The translations under genes and the position numbers were made by a program. From assembly GCF_018687715.1 (NCBI RefSeq), contig NC_056765.1, forward strand, positions 3,977,501 through 4,041,500: DNA of 64,000 bases. The letters run 5' to 3'. A model generated the notes under the pieces. It was not told the DNA's origin. It saw only the letters and a program-made list of their open reading frames with translations, and did no database searches. The DNA comes from Carya illinoinensis. Lineage: Eukaryota > Streptophyta > Magnoliopsida > Fagales > Juglandaceae. Within the stretch, counting starts at the first letter, position 1. The number at the start of each line of letters is the position of its first letter. This document shows, piece by piece, positions 32,991 through 43,733 of the stretch.

Positions 32991-35315
32991 CGGAAAGTTG
33001 AGACATTGAAGCGTATGTAGGCTGAACGACAACATTCGATGGTGGTGATGCAAACGCAGAAGAAGAGGGCCCAATGGAGGCTAGGGTTTTTGCATCATCA
33101 AAATGTACATGACTAGAAATGTGGACCCTATTGGTTGTGGGCTCAAGACGATGGTAAGCATTTTGGGTAGAAGAATACGAAATGAAGACACACAGAATGG
33201 ACTTGGGTTGGATTTTGTGTATGTTGTAAGGCCTAGTGAAGGGATAACAAATACACCCAAAAGTTTTTAACTTAAGATAGTTGGGTTTTTGTCCAAAAAG
33301 GGTGATTTATTTTGAAGAAGGGGAGTGCGTTCACAATTGATGAGGTAAGTAGCAGTATGGAAATCATGTGGCCAATATGAGAGAGGAAGATTGGCATAGT
33401 GAAGTAAAGTGAGACGAGTCTCAACTAAGTGATGGTGACAACGTTCGGAGACACCATTTTGTTGAGGTGTGTGAGGGGCAGTAGTGTAGTGACTAATCCC
33501 ATGAAGAGAGAGAAATGGTTTGAGACTAATATATTTGCCACCATTGTTGGAATAAAGACTTTTAATTTTTGCTTGAAACCATTTCTCAACAAGAATTTTG
33601 AATTGGGGAAAAATGCTCCTAACACAGTATTTTGCATTTATGGAATAAAACCACATATATTTTGTGTAATGGTCAATAAAAATTAAATAATAACGAGAAC
33701 CATCTAGACCTGTACAATGAGTGGGTCCCCACACATCAGTGTAAATAATATCAAGAGGAGCATGACTTTGAAAACTCGTGGGCCAAAAAGGTTGTTGATG
33801 GGCTTTATTAATAGAACAAGATGAACACAAAGAATTCATTTTATTGTTCATAACAGGAATAGAAAAATGATTGACAAGACTTTGAACAACTTTGAAGGAC
33901 AAATTTCCAAGACACTTGTGCCACCCATCTAACGAGGTTCGTTCATGCACATTTGCAACCATTTTAGAAGAGGAACCCACTAGTGATAAACAAAAAACGA
34001 TAAACGCCGCTTTCACTGCACCTCTTAGTAGGGTCACCCCCGTAATCCGATCCTTCACAAGAAAATAAGAGGGGCGAAACTCAAGGAAAACATTATTTTG
34101 TGATGTGAAATGATGAATGAAAATTAAATTTTTGCGAATATTGGGGACACAACAAGTATCATGTAGTATAAAAGTCTGTGTTGGTGAGTTTAAAGTCAAA
34201 GAACCAATATGTGAGATGGCCAAACTTGATAACAACTTCATTAGTGCCATCATACTCAGAATGAATAGATAAGGTCGCAAAGTCACCAGTAATATTATGA
34301 GAAGCAGCAAAGTCAAGAAGCCATTTCTGATCTTGTTGATTGGATGTAGTTGCATAGTTAGCTGCAACCTTAGAGGAATGGAGCTATGGGCAAGACTTGG
34401 CTGTGTGGCCTATTTGATCACAAAATTGGCACTTCGATTGGTAACGCTGCTGATTGGACTGGTTATTTGAAAACTTGGAGTTGTCTTTGGATTGGCCTTG
34501 AGGGATTTTGTTTTGGCCTTGAGACAGAGAAGGCCCATTAGCCTTATAAGACCCTTTTGATTGAAACCCACTAGATGAACCAGAGTTTTGCTTGTGACAA
34601 TGAGAATAATTTGTAGAGGCCACAAGCTGCTGAGTTGCAGTCTCCAAGTGCTGCAAGTAACTTTCATGCCCCACAAGAATATCATGAAGCTCTTCGAAAG
34701 CCAGAGATGTTTCCTATGCTCAAATCAGTGCAGCAATTTCCTTAAAATCAAAGCCCAATCCATTAATAATATAAAGGGTAAGATCATCATCATATATTGG
34801 ATGATCGATGAGTGTGATCTCATCGGCAAGGGCTTTCACTGCATGGTAAGTTCTTCCTTGAGTTGCATGGCTCAAGTTCTAGATTTACTGGCATACATGT
34901 GATGTTTTTTTAAGCCTCATGATAGGTTTTGGCAGTAGTATTGAGTGGGGGTAATGGTGGTGGAGGTTGAAGCTAGAATGGCACTCATGATTAATATATC
35001 CTGACGAAACCCAATGAATTTTATTCAACTCGGTGAAAGAGGTGCCAACAGGGGAGGGGTACTGGGAAATTCCATGGACAGAGTCAAAGAGATTATATCC
35101 TATAAGAAGAGCTTCAAATTGTGCTCTCCATTGAGGAAAGGTGGATGGTGCCAGTTTCTCATTGATTTGTGCAGTAATGTTGAGAGCAATGAGGGCATTT
35201 TCAATGGAGGAGACGGGATGAGTGTTTGGACGAGGATCAAATGTTTGATCTTGGGAAGACGACATTTTAAAGAAGAGGGTCTGTTTGCTTGTAAGAGAAT
35301 GGCTCTACTGATACC
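32990..35315 (-). pseudogene. Ty1/copia gag-protease-integrase remnants
   Basis: From 35265 downward: gag (IENALIALNITAQINEKLAP, FPQWRAQFEALLIGYNL), a zinc knuckle CQFCDQIGHTAKSC near 34390, and then protease-region sequence and integrase. The integrase has GWHKCLGNLSFKVVQSLVN, IIYTDVWGPTHCTGLDGSRY, the YSNNGGKYISL segment and APHTPQQNGVSERCHHHLVE. Frameshifts and stops are scattered. Reverse transcriptase and RNase H are absent. The sequence runs straight into the gypsy remnants at about 32.95-33.0 kb. GGTATCAGTAGAGCC on the minus strand near 35307 may be the primer-binding site, which would put a short 5' LTR at roughly 35320-35520. Confidence 0.8.
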
Positions 35316-35519
35316 GTATAAGATTTTAAGAACATGCACACAGTTTCAATGGAAAACCACCACACAAATTTCATTGACTATTGAATCAGATATATACAAG
35401 CACAGAACATAATTTAGATAACTAACACATGTACGTTTGCTGTAATTTTGCAAGAATACAATTTACAATAAATGGAAAAATTTGTAACAGCTAGAATTCT
35501 AAATTTGGACAGTGATCAG

Positions 35520-36447
35520 TTGACTAGGCATGATTGATGCAATCTTCCTTAATATATACATAGCAATAATCCTTTTTTTTTTTCTTATTTATAAGTAATG
35601 AAAGAAAATATAAAATATAAAAGAAAATGAAATGAAGAAGAGAGAAGGAGGGAGAGAGATTTTGAAGGGTACATTTACTCAATTCTAAATTATGGTGGAA
35701 TACAAATAATTGGTCCCTATTTATAGAGAAATTACATAGAAATAAGATAAAGTAAATATTATGATAATTATAAAAATTAAATTTCATGATTTAATAATTA
35801 TGAAAATCTAATTAAGATAATAATCGAATCAAAATCTTGATTTAATATTTACCTCTAAGAAGAAGACTTATGGAGAAGAATTTAATTTTAATTTGTTCAC
35901 GGAGGGACGAATACCATGACAATTTAGCAAAAGAAAATCAAATAACAACGGCTAAGAGATTGCTACCAATCGAAAGTTTAGACTAGTAATTGTAATTGAT
36001 ATCTGTATGTAATTCATTTAAAATTTATATTTACAACAGAAGTTAATTAATTTGATTTCCAATCTAAAAGAAATTGCATATATTCTAGCATCTTGTGCAA
36101 GGACGAAGTACTAAGAACTGTTTCCGAATCATACTTAATTGAAATTAATTCATGGTTTTACTTGCAAATGAGTAGACATTATTAAGCGTTTATGAGTAGA
36201 GAAATTAATTCATAGTTTTACTTGCAATCGAAGTAATTAATATTATAAAACTACGTACGTTTATCTCTTACGTTCGATATATATATATATATATATATAT
36301 ATAAATTGTTTATATCCATCTATTTTAATTATTTGCTTAAAACGAGGGCCAAGATTCAAAGCTGGTTAAAGCCGGACCAGTATAGCCTTCCCCCACTGCT
36401 CGGTCCAGCCTGTTCTCCCTCTTCGGGGGATTGCACTTGGATCAACG
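35520..36447. other. intergenic, AT-rich
   Basis: No gene is seen. It contains a (TA)n run at 36277-36302. 36350-36447 is less AT-rich and without recognisable content. Confidence 0.4.
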
Positions 36448-36571
36448 ACCTTGGACTAATGCCAGAGGCCTAAGGCCTGGTGTCATGAACCCCCACCTCC
36501 AAAGGTCTGGGTTCGATCGCTTCCTCAAATTCCCAATACATCAAAAAAAAAATAAAAAACCTTGGACTAAT
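36448..36571 (+). mobile_element. short SINE-like retroposon with 13-bp target duplications
   Basis: ACCTTGGACTAAT occurs at 36448-36460 and again at 36559-36571. The 98 bases between start GCCAGAGGCCTAAGG, contain a GGTTCGATC motif that fits an RNA polymerase III B box (about 36511), and end in an A-rich tail (36542-36558). Perfect 13-bp duplications plus an A tail are the marks of LINE-dependent retroposition. An A box is not clear, so it may be a 5'-truncated SINE. Confidence 0.7.
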
Positions 36572-37189
36572 ACATAAATATTACACGCCCCATTTAAAAT
36601 GCCCTCGTTATTGGATTCGCCAGCTAGCTGTAACTAACTGGCTTCTTGACTTCTAAGTACCACTAAACCCAAATATAAAATAAAATTCTTTGAGACCAAC
36701 AAGTCTCTTAATTAGATGCTGCATATTACTTAATTCGGTTTAAATAGTCTTTATCATACCAAGTAGTAATCAAAACATAAAGTACGTTGTTTATTCTCCC
36801 GTGAGGCAGCTAGCCATCATTTCTTCAGGGTTCATGGTCCCCAGACTGTAACGGCAAAAAACATGAAAAAAGAAAAAGAAAAAACAAGAAAGATGTAGGC
36901 GTAAGTATGAGTGAGGGAAGAGGGAGGGAGGGAGGAGCTGAAGCTCCACCCCCCTCTGGGCTGGTTTTTGTTGAGAGGGCGGCTTTGGAGAGAAAAGGGA
37001 GAGAGCGTTTCAGAGAGCCAGTCGTTTCTATGTGCCTACCAATCTATTTTTATTTTTGTGTTTATCATTTTATGTATTTTTTGTTATCTTTGTGTAAAAA
37101 ACAATATCAGTTCAATTATATTGTATTTATGTATTCAAGTTCTTAATAATTTTTAAATTTACAATTTATTGTCTAATATTATGTTATTT
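36572..37189. other. intergenic
   Basis: 36785-36835 contains GCAGCTAGCCATCATTTCTTCAGGG, a short echo of the region upstream of the ankyrin genes (compare 3650 and 4940). 36900-37010 is purine-rich (GGGAGGGAGGGAGG). The two overlapping open frames around 36907-37156 show no domain I recognise. Confidence 0.35.
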
Positions 37190-37530
37190 GAGTATTTAAA
37201 TTTTAAATTTTGCATGAGAAGACATTACGTTCAAACTATATAGCAGTAATGTTTGCATGTATATATATAATAACGTTCAAATGTAATGATTCAGAAAATA
37301 TAATAACGTTCGCATGTATCCAGTACATTCGCATGTAAATTTTGTAACATTCCATTAAATTACAAATTGTTCGTACAAATGACTATATATCCGAACGTAC
37401 TATATATGTTCGCACGTCTAATGAATTACATTCACATGTACTAATCTAGAAAATGACATCGTATTGTTAATGTTCGGAAGTAGAATCTTTATGTTCAAAC
37501 ATTGTTCAATATATCGTTTAACTTCAAAGT
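37190..37530. repeat. dispersed TTCGCATGTA-type motif array
   Basis: About ten variants of TTCGCATGTA/TTCAAATGTA/TTCGCACGT lie in both orientations within 340 bases. The density resembles the subterminal repeats of CACTA or hAT transposons, but no termini were found. Confidence 0.45.
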
Positions 37531-37797
37531 GTCCATTGAAAGTTTATTGACCGTCACAAATGCAACTGTCATTCAAAATCGAATCTGTTGTAGTATTTGT
37601 GGCTTATTTTATTTTTGCAATGGACTTGCCGGGGGCTTATTTTGATGAGTCCATCTTCTAACAGGACGTGGTGCAAGTACCATGTTTACACCAACTAATG
37701 AGATGATGACATAACAGCTTACATTTTATTTTCAAATAGACATTGCCACACAGGATTTCTTCCCATTTCTAACAACATTTTACACCACTGTAGCTGC

Positions 37798-37903
37798 CCA
37801 GTGAGCTCTACCACTAGTGATTTGGCGTTACTGAATGTCGACTACCTTATTTACCACATTGGTAGAGCTCACTGGCGTTGTGGTAAATAAGGTAGTCGAC
37901 ATT
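37798..37903. repeat. two interleaved perfect inverted repeats
   Basis: Arm A (37798-37813, 16 bases, starting CCAGTGAGCTC) pairs with A' (37860-37875). Arm B (37834-37858, 25 bases, starting AATGTCGACTACC) pairs with B' (37879-37903). The order is A-B-A'-B', a pseudoknot-like arrangement, and all pairings are perfect. Confidence 0.8.
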
Positions 37904-39308
37904 TAATGTTTATCTTACAAAAATCGCACTACATTTTATAAATACAAAAATCATAACTCTTTCACATGACTAAAGTTTATAAGAAATTTGGGGAAGATTT
38001 TTGAAATCGGTAATTGTAGCTCCATCCAAAAACTTTTTGGTAGACTAATGTAAATTTACACTGGGAAGAAACAACCAGTGTTGGGTTGTACTTTTGACTA
38101 CAAGAGATTTCGTGCAGAGCCACCAATGCTCGGTGGTGCATTGTGGGCTGAAAAAACTAACATTCCAAAGTTCCTAATTGGAGAGAGAGAGTGAGCAAAT
38201 TTGTTGTTATTCACTTATTTTTTTCAATACTAAAACAAAACCCAATGGATCTCGGCCATTTTGTCTTCGATTTGTCTCGAAAGAAAAAAAAAATTAAGAA
38301 GAAAAGCCGACAAAGAAGGAAGGAGAGAGAGAGCTCGCCGATGTTGTAGCCAGAACGAATTGAAGCAACAGCGATAGATCAAAGGAAGAGTTGCTCACTT
38401 TACTCAGGCTTATGAAGATGAAATGGAAGAAGACATGAGCTTTCCAACGCAAGAAAAGCTCATCCCACAGAAGATTGCCTACCAAAAGGAATACTGAATT
38501 GGGTGGCAATGCCACATGGTACGTTATTTTCTTTTAAAAAAATAATAATAAGAATAAAAAATAGAAGAAAACATTGGGTACAGCGTGTCTCACCCGCCAG
38601 TCCCTTTCGGCTCCCTAGGGATCATGGGAGAAATCAAGGTCAATCTTTGAAGAAATCTAGGGTATAAGAGGACTTTTGGAGCACCAGCACTTGTGAAATG
38701 GACATCAATGCAATCCAATTTCAGAGAAGCATCTCATCAATCAGCATGCCAAACCAATGCCTTGATACTAAGGGTGGGCAACGGGGCTCGCACCCTGCTG
38801 CACCATCTTGTTCGCCTCATTTTGCCCATATGGGGCGGGAGTTTGGTTCTGCTTATGCAGGGGACGGGGGGCCCTGCTCACACCAGAGGCCTCCAGCGGA
38901 GGTGTGGGAGAAAAGGAGCTAAGCCTCGGTTTGTATTTCCCCACCATGCATGCTATATAGAATATGAGCAATGCTACATATAGTCACTTTTGCGTATTCC
39001 TTGCGTACTCCACTGATATAATTGGCTGGGTTAATTTTTTTTTAATATCCAACCAATCATATCACTGGAATGCACAAAAGAGTGCACAAAAATGACTGCA
39101 CATAGAATTTTTGATAGAATATTATATATATATATATATAACCCACCCCGCCGTTTCATCTTATTTATTAAGTCTTCCCCCCCCCCCCCCCCCCCCCCTT
39201 AGGTTTCCCCTAGCCCTTTCAGGCTTCCAGCCTTCTCAAACTCTCTCTCAGACTCTCTCGCGCTCTCTATATTTCTGTCTCTTGCTCTCTCTCTCTTGAA
39301 TCCTTGAT

Positions 39309-39405
<97 letters not shown>

Positions 39406-40408
39406 ACATCTAAAGTATCTCTGAGACTCGTTGTCGCTCCATAGTTTGCTGCGCCAAAGGTAAGACTCCAGATCTTGAGTTCTCCATTTATTTATTTTGA
39501 ATTTTGGATTGAAGATTGGAGGAAGGATGAGTTCAATCGGATACGGAGGATTGGAATGATTGTGAATTTGTGTTCTGTGGATTGTGATTTGTACATGTGT
39601 TTGAATAAATCGTTGTTCATTGATTGTGATTGTGTGCATTGTGTTTGAATATTTTATATATATATATATATATATAGTTGGTAGGTTTTCGGATTTAGAA
39701 CACAGTTTAGGGTCCAAATTTGAAACTCTAAATAAATTGATTTAGGGTTTCAACGAATCAATTTAGGGTTTCAGATTGAAACCCTAAAAGCACGCAAAAC
39801 CAATGCCTTAATACCCAGGGTTGTGGCGGCAGCGTGAGCAACCTAATGTTTCGCTCCCTCGCCAAGCCCTCTCCACTCCCTTTCGACTCCCTCTTGCAAT
39901 GTAAAAATGTAAAAATTTATTTCCCTCGAAATGTAAAAAAGAATATGAAAAAAAAATAATCGGAAGAAATAATAGAGTTAGGTAGTTACCATTGTTGGAG
40001 AGTGAGGAAATCTGGAGGTGAGCTAGAAATAGAGCTAGGTGACTTTGCTTTACTTAAAAAATCAATCCTATACATTGAAAATGGTGCAGGAATGGGGAGG
40101 AAGGGAAAATGAGGGAGATTTAAGTTAGGGGAAATGGTGTATTAATATTTGTCTTTTTTATTTTTACTTTTTATATTTAGGCTGCCAAGTAGCTTTGCCA
40201 CATAATTCGGTGGTGGTTTCGGTATAAATTTTCTATGGCTATAGCATAACTCTTCATATGCGGGCTTGAATCTCATGTAGTAAAAATTATCTTAAAAAAA
40301 TAATGTATGCTAATGTGTCTCTATCTTATTGGAGCGTGTAAAAAGGTAAATTACACCCTATCTATTGAATCCAAAGTTTCAAGTTTCGTGTAATCATAAA
40401 TCTATATA
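37904..40408. other. unassigned, low-complexity region
   Basis: No gene is supported. It contains a C run of 22 (39177-39198) and a TC run of about 90 bases (39313-39402) followed by AAAGGTAAG, which looks like the end of a 5' leader exon at about 39457. Two direct copies of a short segment containing CCAATGCCTT.ATAC lie at about 38750 and 39797. A GGGTGGGCAACGGGGC stretch at 38770 resembles hAT ends, but no partner was found. Confidence 0.4.
39177..39402. repeat. homopolymer C tract and (TC)n microsatellite
   Basis: 22 C at 39177-39198 and an almost pure TC run at 39313-39402. Long minus-strand Arg-Glu open frames here are artefacts of the repeat. Confidence 0.9.
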
Positions 40409-41694
40409 TGAATTTTGATGATAACAAATAAATTTAAAGAATAAATGAGTCTCAAACTCAAGTTATCCACACAATGGAATTAAGCACATCAAGAAACCAA
40501 GTATGAGCAAAAAGGGAACAAGTTCACATTAAAGTCATAAAGTAATACTGTAAATGTTTTAAAAATTCAAAATTAGGATTAAGGCTCAAAATTAATATTT
40601 TATCATAAATCATTAAAATAAATTTTCCATATGTTCATGAATATTTTGAAAATTAAATTTGAAAATTTTGAAAGATGATGTGCATTACATGATTAAAGGT
40701 TTGAACTTTGAAAATATTAAAAATGATTGATAGTCATCTTTCACATGTGCATGTTTTATTTGAATATTTTCAAAAGTGATTGATGCTTTTTTTTACTTAT
40801 GCAAATGGTAGATGTTTTCGTTTGAAAATTTTAAAAAGTAAAGTGTGCTCCTTTTGTCATATGTAAAAAGTAAAAAGATTATATTTGAATTTTTTTAAAA
40901 GTAAAGTGTATTCTATTTGTCACATGCCAAAAGTAAAAGATTAGATTTGAAATTTTTGAAAAATGAATTATGTTGTCTTTACAATTGAAAAAGAATAACT
41001 TTTTATTTGAATTTTTTGAAAATGTGAATGCTGTTGTCTTTGACATGTGAATCTTTTTAAATTTGAATATAAAGTCTCATATGCCTATAAATAGATCATT
41101 TGAGAGCTTCACATTCACAACACCAAGAGCATACAACATTCATTTAAAATTTTCATTCTCTCTTCTCTAAGCATTGATCCTTAATCCTTGTTCATTTTGA
41201 GAGAAATATAATTTGCGCTGTATTGTTCTTATTTCACTCATTGAGGAGTATTTTCTGATAACCTACACACTATCAGCTCTTGTATCAGTAAAAGGGTGTG
41301 TATAACTCTTGTGTGTGTAGAAAGTGTTCTACACAGGGAATAGTTGAATCACCACGTATAAGGTAATTGTAAGTGTAGAGGGTGTTCTACACGAATCCTT
41401 TGTAGCGGTGTTGTTCAAAGGTGTAATAGGTTTCTATCTTCACCTGAATGAGGTTGAATAGTGAATTTGTGGATCCTCAAGGGGTAGCTTGAGGCGAGGA
41501 CGTAGGCAGTGGGGCCGAACCTCGTTAACATATTGAGTTTGTTTCTCTCTTACCATTATTCTTTATATTCAATCTCGTATGAGGTTGAATGCTGTTTTAT
41601 TTATATTTTATATTGTATATTTAATTTATAATTGTTATATTTTTTAAATACAACTCAATTCACCCTCCCTCTTGTATTAGTCATCTGGGCAACA
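40409..41694 (+). mobile_element. probable solo LTR of a Ty1/copia element
   Basis: It begins near TGAATTTTGATGATAACAAA, has TATAAATAG at 41093, and has a leader-like stretch. It continues through TTGAGGCGAGGACGTAGGC, CGAACCTCGTTAACA and ATTCACCCTCCCTCTTGTA to ...GGGCAACA. These are words I associate with SIRE/Maximus-type copia LTRs. No primer-binding site or coding region follows, so it is probably solo. No target duplication was found, so the limits are approximate. Confidence 0.55.
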
Positions 41695-43320
41695 CATCCA
41701 TTTCGAAAGTTTTCTCTATTTTGGTTGTATTTGAGAATGAAGTTAATTTATGATTTTTTGAAAGATTTTATGTACTTTGATGTGTAGATTATTGTAAATT
41801 ATATAAGCTAAAATTAAAAAAAATATAAAAGATATACGTGAAAGAGTAGAAAAAAAAATATTTAAAAAGAACAATATTTTATTACTATAAAAACTGAAAT
41901 GCCTACTATTTTAAATACAAGACACGGACACACCCTTAGCATTGTCTAATGTCTTATTTATAAGAGTCCAGCTACCCCTACACATAAAAAATGTAGTCTG
42001 AATTATGCGCTAATGTGGCAGTAATGGATAACCATTAAGTTTGGCTGATTAAATGTTTTTATAATGAACTAATGTAAAATTACAATTTTCTTCTCGTTTA
42101 TCTTTTCTTTCTTTCTCTTTCCCTTTCTCCACATTCCTCTTCTCTCTCTTTGCCTTTCTTTCTCTCCCATTTCTTTCCCTTTTTCTGCCACTCCCAACGC
42201 CCTCTTCTCTTTTCGTGGGCAATATAGGACCTTAAGAAAAACCCTTGTATCTCACGGGTTCCCTACATCTTTAAGATTGCAGGATACTTGGCACAAAATC
42301 AGCAACAAACTTCAATAACATTCCCTTTTACAGATAAGCTAAGACAAAGGCAACCATCATTAGTAAGCAAAATGTTCGAGGGCAACGAAATCTCAGATGG
42401 AGCAACACCGAACTGAGTCCCCACTAGGTAGAGTAACGAAGACTTTTAATCCACAAGCACGTTGTTGAGCACTCTCATATTTCTAAAACTTATTTTTACA
42501 ACGAAGAAATTTACAAATAAATAGATACGATAACAAATAAAATATGGTGGTATTACAAATCTTGTTTTAGCAATAAAGTTGTAATTTTTTCTCTCCTCTT
42601 TATTGCACTAGGTGAAAAAGTAATGAAGAACTCTTCCATGATCAAAGAGAAAAAACAAGAGATCAGGATATTGAGAAATGAATGAAGGCACAAAGAAGAA
42701 CATTCTGTTAATTTCATATTTATCCTTTGGTGGCTTTAATCTTATTTTTATTTTATTTATTTTTAAATAAAAACAAAAACTGATGACATTATTACATTAG
42801 GATGTAAAGGAGTCCACATTTTTCATCCATATGTTAAACATTTTCCTAGTTATAATAGAATCATATCTTTAAGAGCGGTATCTCATTGTTATCGCTAGTA
42901 TGTTTTAAACTTTCTTTTTTTGTCATTTTTCTTTTTATATTTTTTTAATATATTTAAATATTTTTGAAAAGTAAAAAAATATATTAATATATTTAAAATC
43001 ACTTTCTTAATCATTAAAAAAAATTAAAATGACGAGCGGTATATTTTAGCAGTACAAAATAATATTTCTATATTTGTAAACACTATTTTAAAAAGATATT
43101 TGGATATTAATAAAAAAATATTTATTTTATCACTAAATTAAAAAAATAAAAAATAAAAATCGAGATAAATGATCGGATCCATTATCAATGGATCCCAAAC
43201 ATTTCCCAGCCTCCTATAACATTTGTCACTACAATTGCACAGGCTGCTATCACCATCAATGTAATCTGCGAAGAGACCGACGTCATTAGAATGACATCAT
43301 CTTTAAAACCTCATTCATGA
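41695..43320. other. intergenic, mostly AT-rich
   Basis: There is no firm gene. On the minus strand 42417-42331 could be a single captured exon (open frame APSEISLPSNILLTNDG between an AG and a GTAAAA), but one short exon cannot be assigned. 42890-43060 is an AT-rich MITE-like stretch. Confidence 0.3.
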
Positions 43321-43733
43321 GAATATTTTAACATGAACATTAATAATCGGATCTTTAATTTTATATGATCTACAATAATAAAACAGTGATAAATAAATAC
43401 GTACATTTCTCTATTTGTTTGATAAAGAATCTGACCTGGCTATGAGAGAAGGATCACCCTAGCAACTTTAATTTCAAATGTCTCCCGATGGCTAGAGTCA
43501 CAATAATGTTGTAGGTGAAAACCCTTTAACCCCTCAGTGCTATTTATAGATTTCCGGCCATTATGAAATCTAGAGTTTGTATCTGACTATAATTAGAGAT
43601 ATAGAGTTTTAATCTTATTTTTTAGGAGTTTTCTTATCCCGTTATTACTCATATTTTATCTGATAAGTTTGAGCTATTTCAAACCCTATTAGGATGGGTG
43701 TGTGGGACATAGAGTTTAAATAAAACTCTTACA
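43321..43733 (-). repeat. 3' LTR (minus strand) of the old retrotransposon
   Basis: On the minus strand it starts TGTAAGAGTTTTATTTAAAC directly after the purine tract and ends near 43321. It is about 413 bp, including a piece near 43366-43395 absent from the other LTR. Confidence 0.6.

Noticed and set aside
38764..39140. Second hAT element starting GGGTGGGCAACGGGGC
   Set aside because: No matching inverted end and no 8-bp duplication could be found.
39199..39717. Minus-strand frame of alternating Arg and Glu
   Set aside because: A direct translation of the TC microsatellite.
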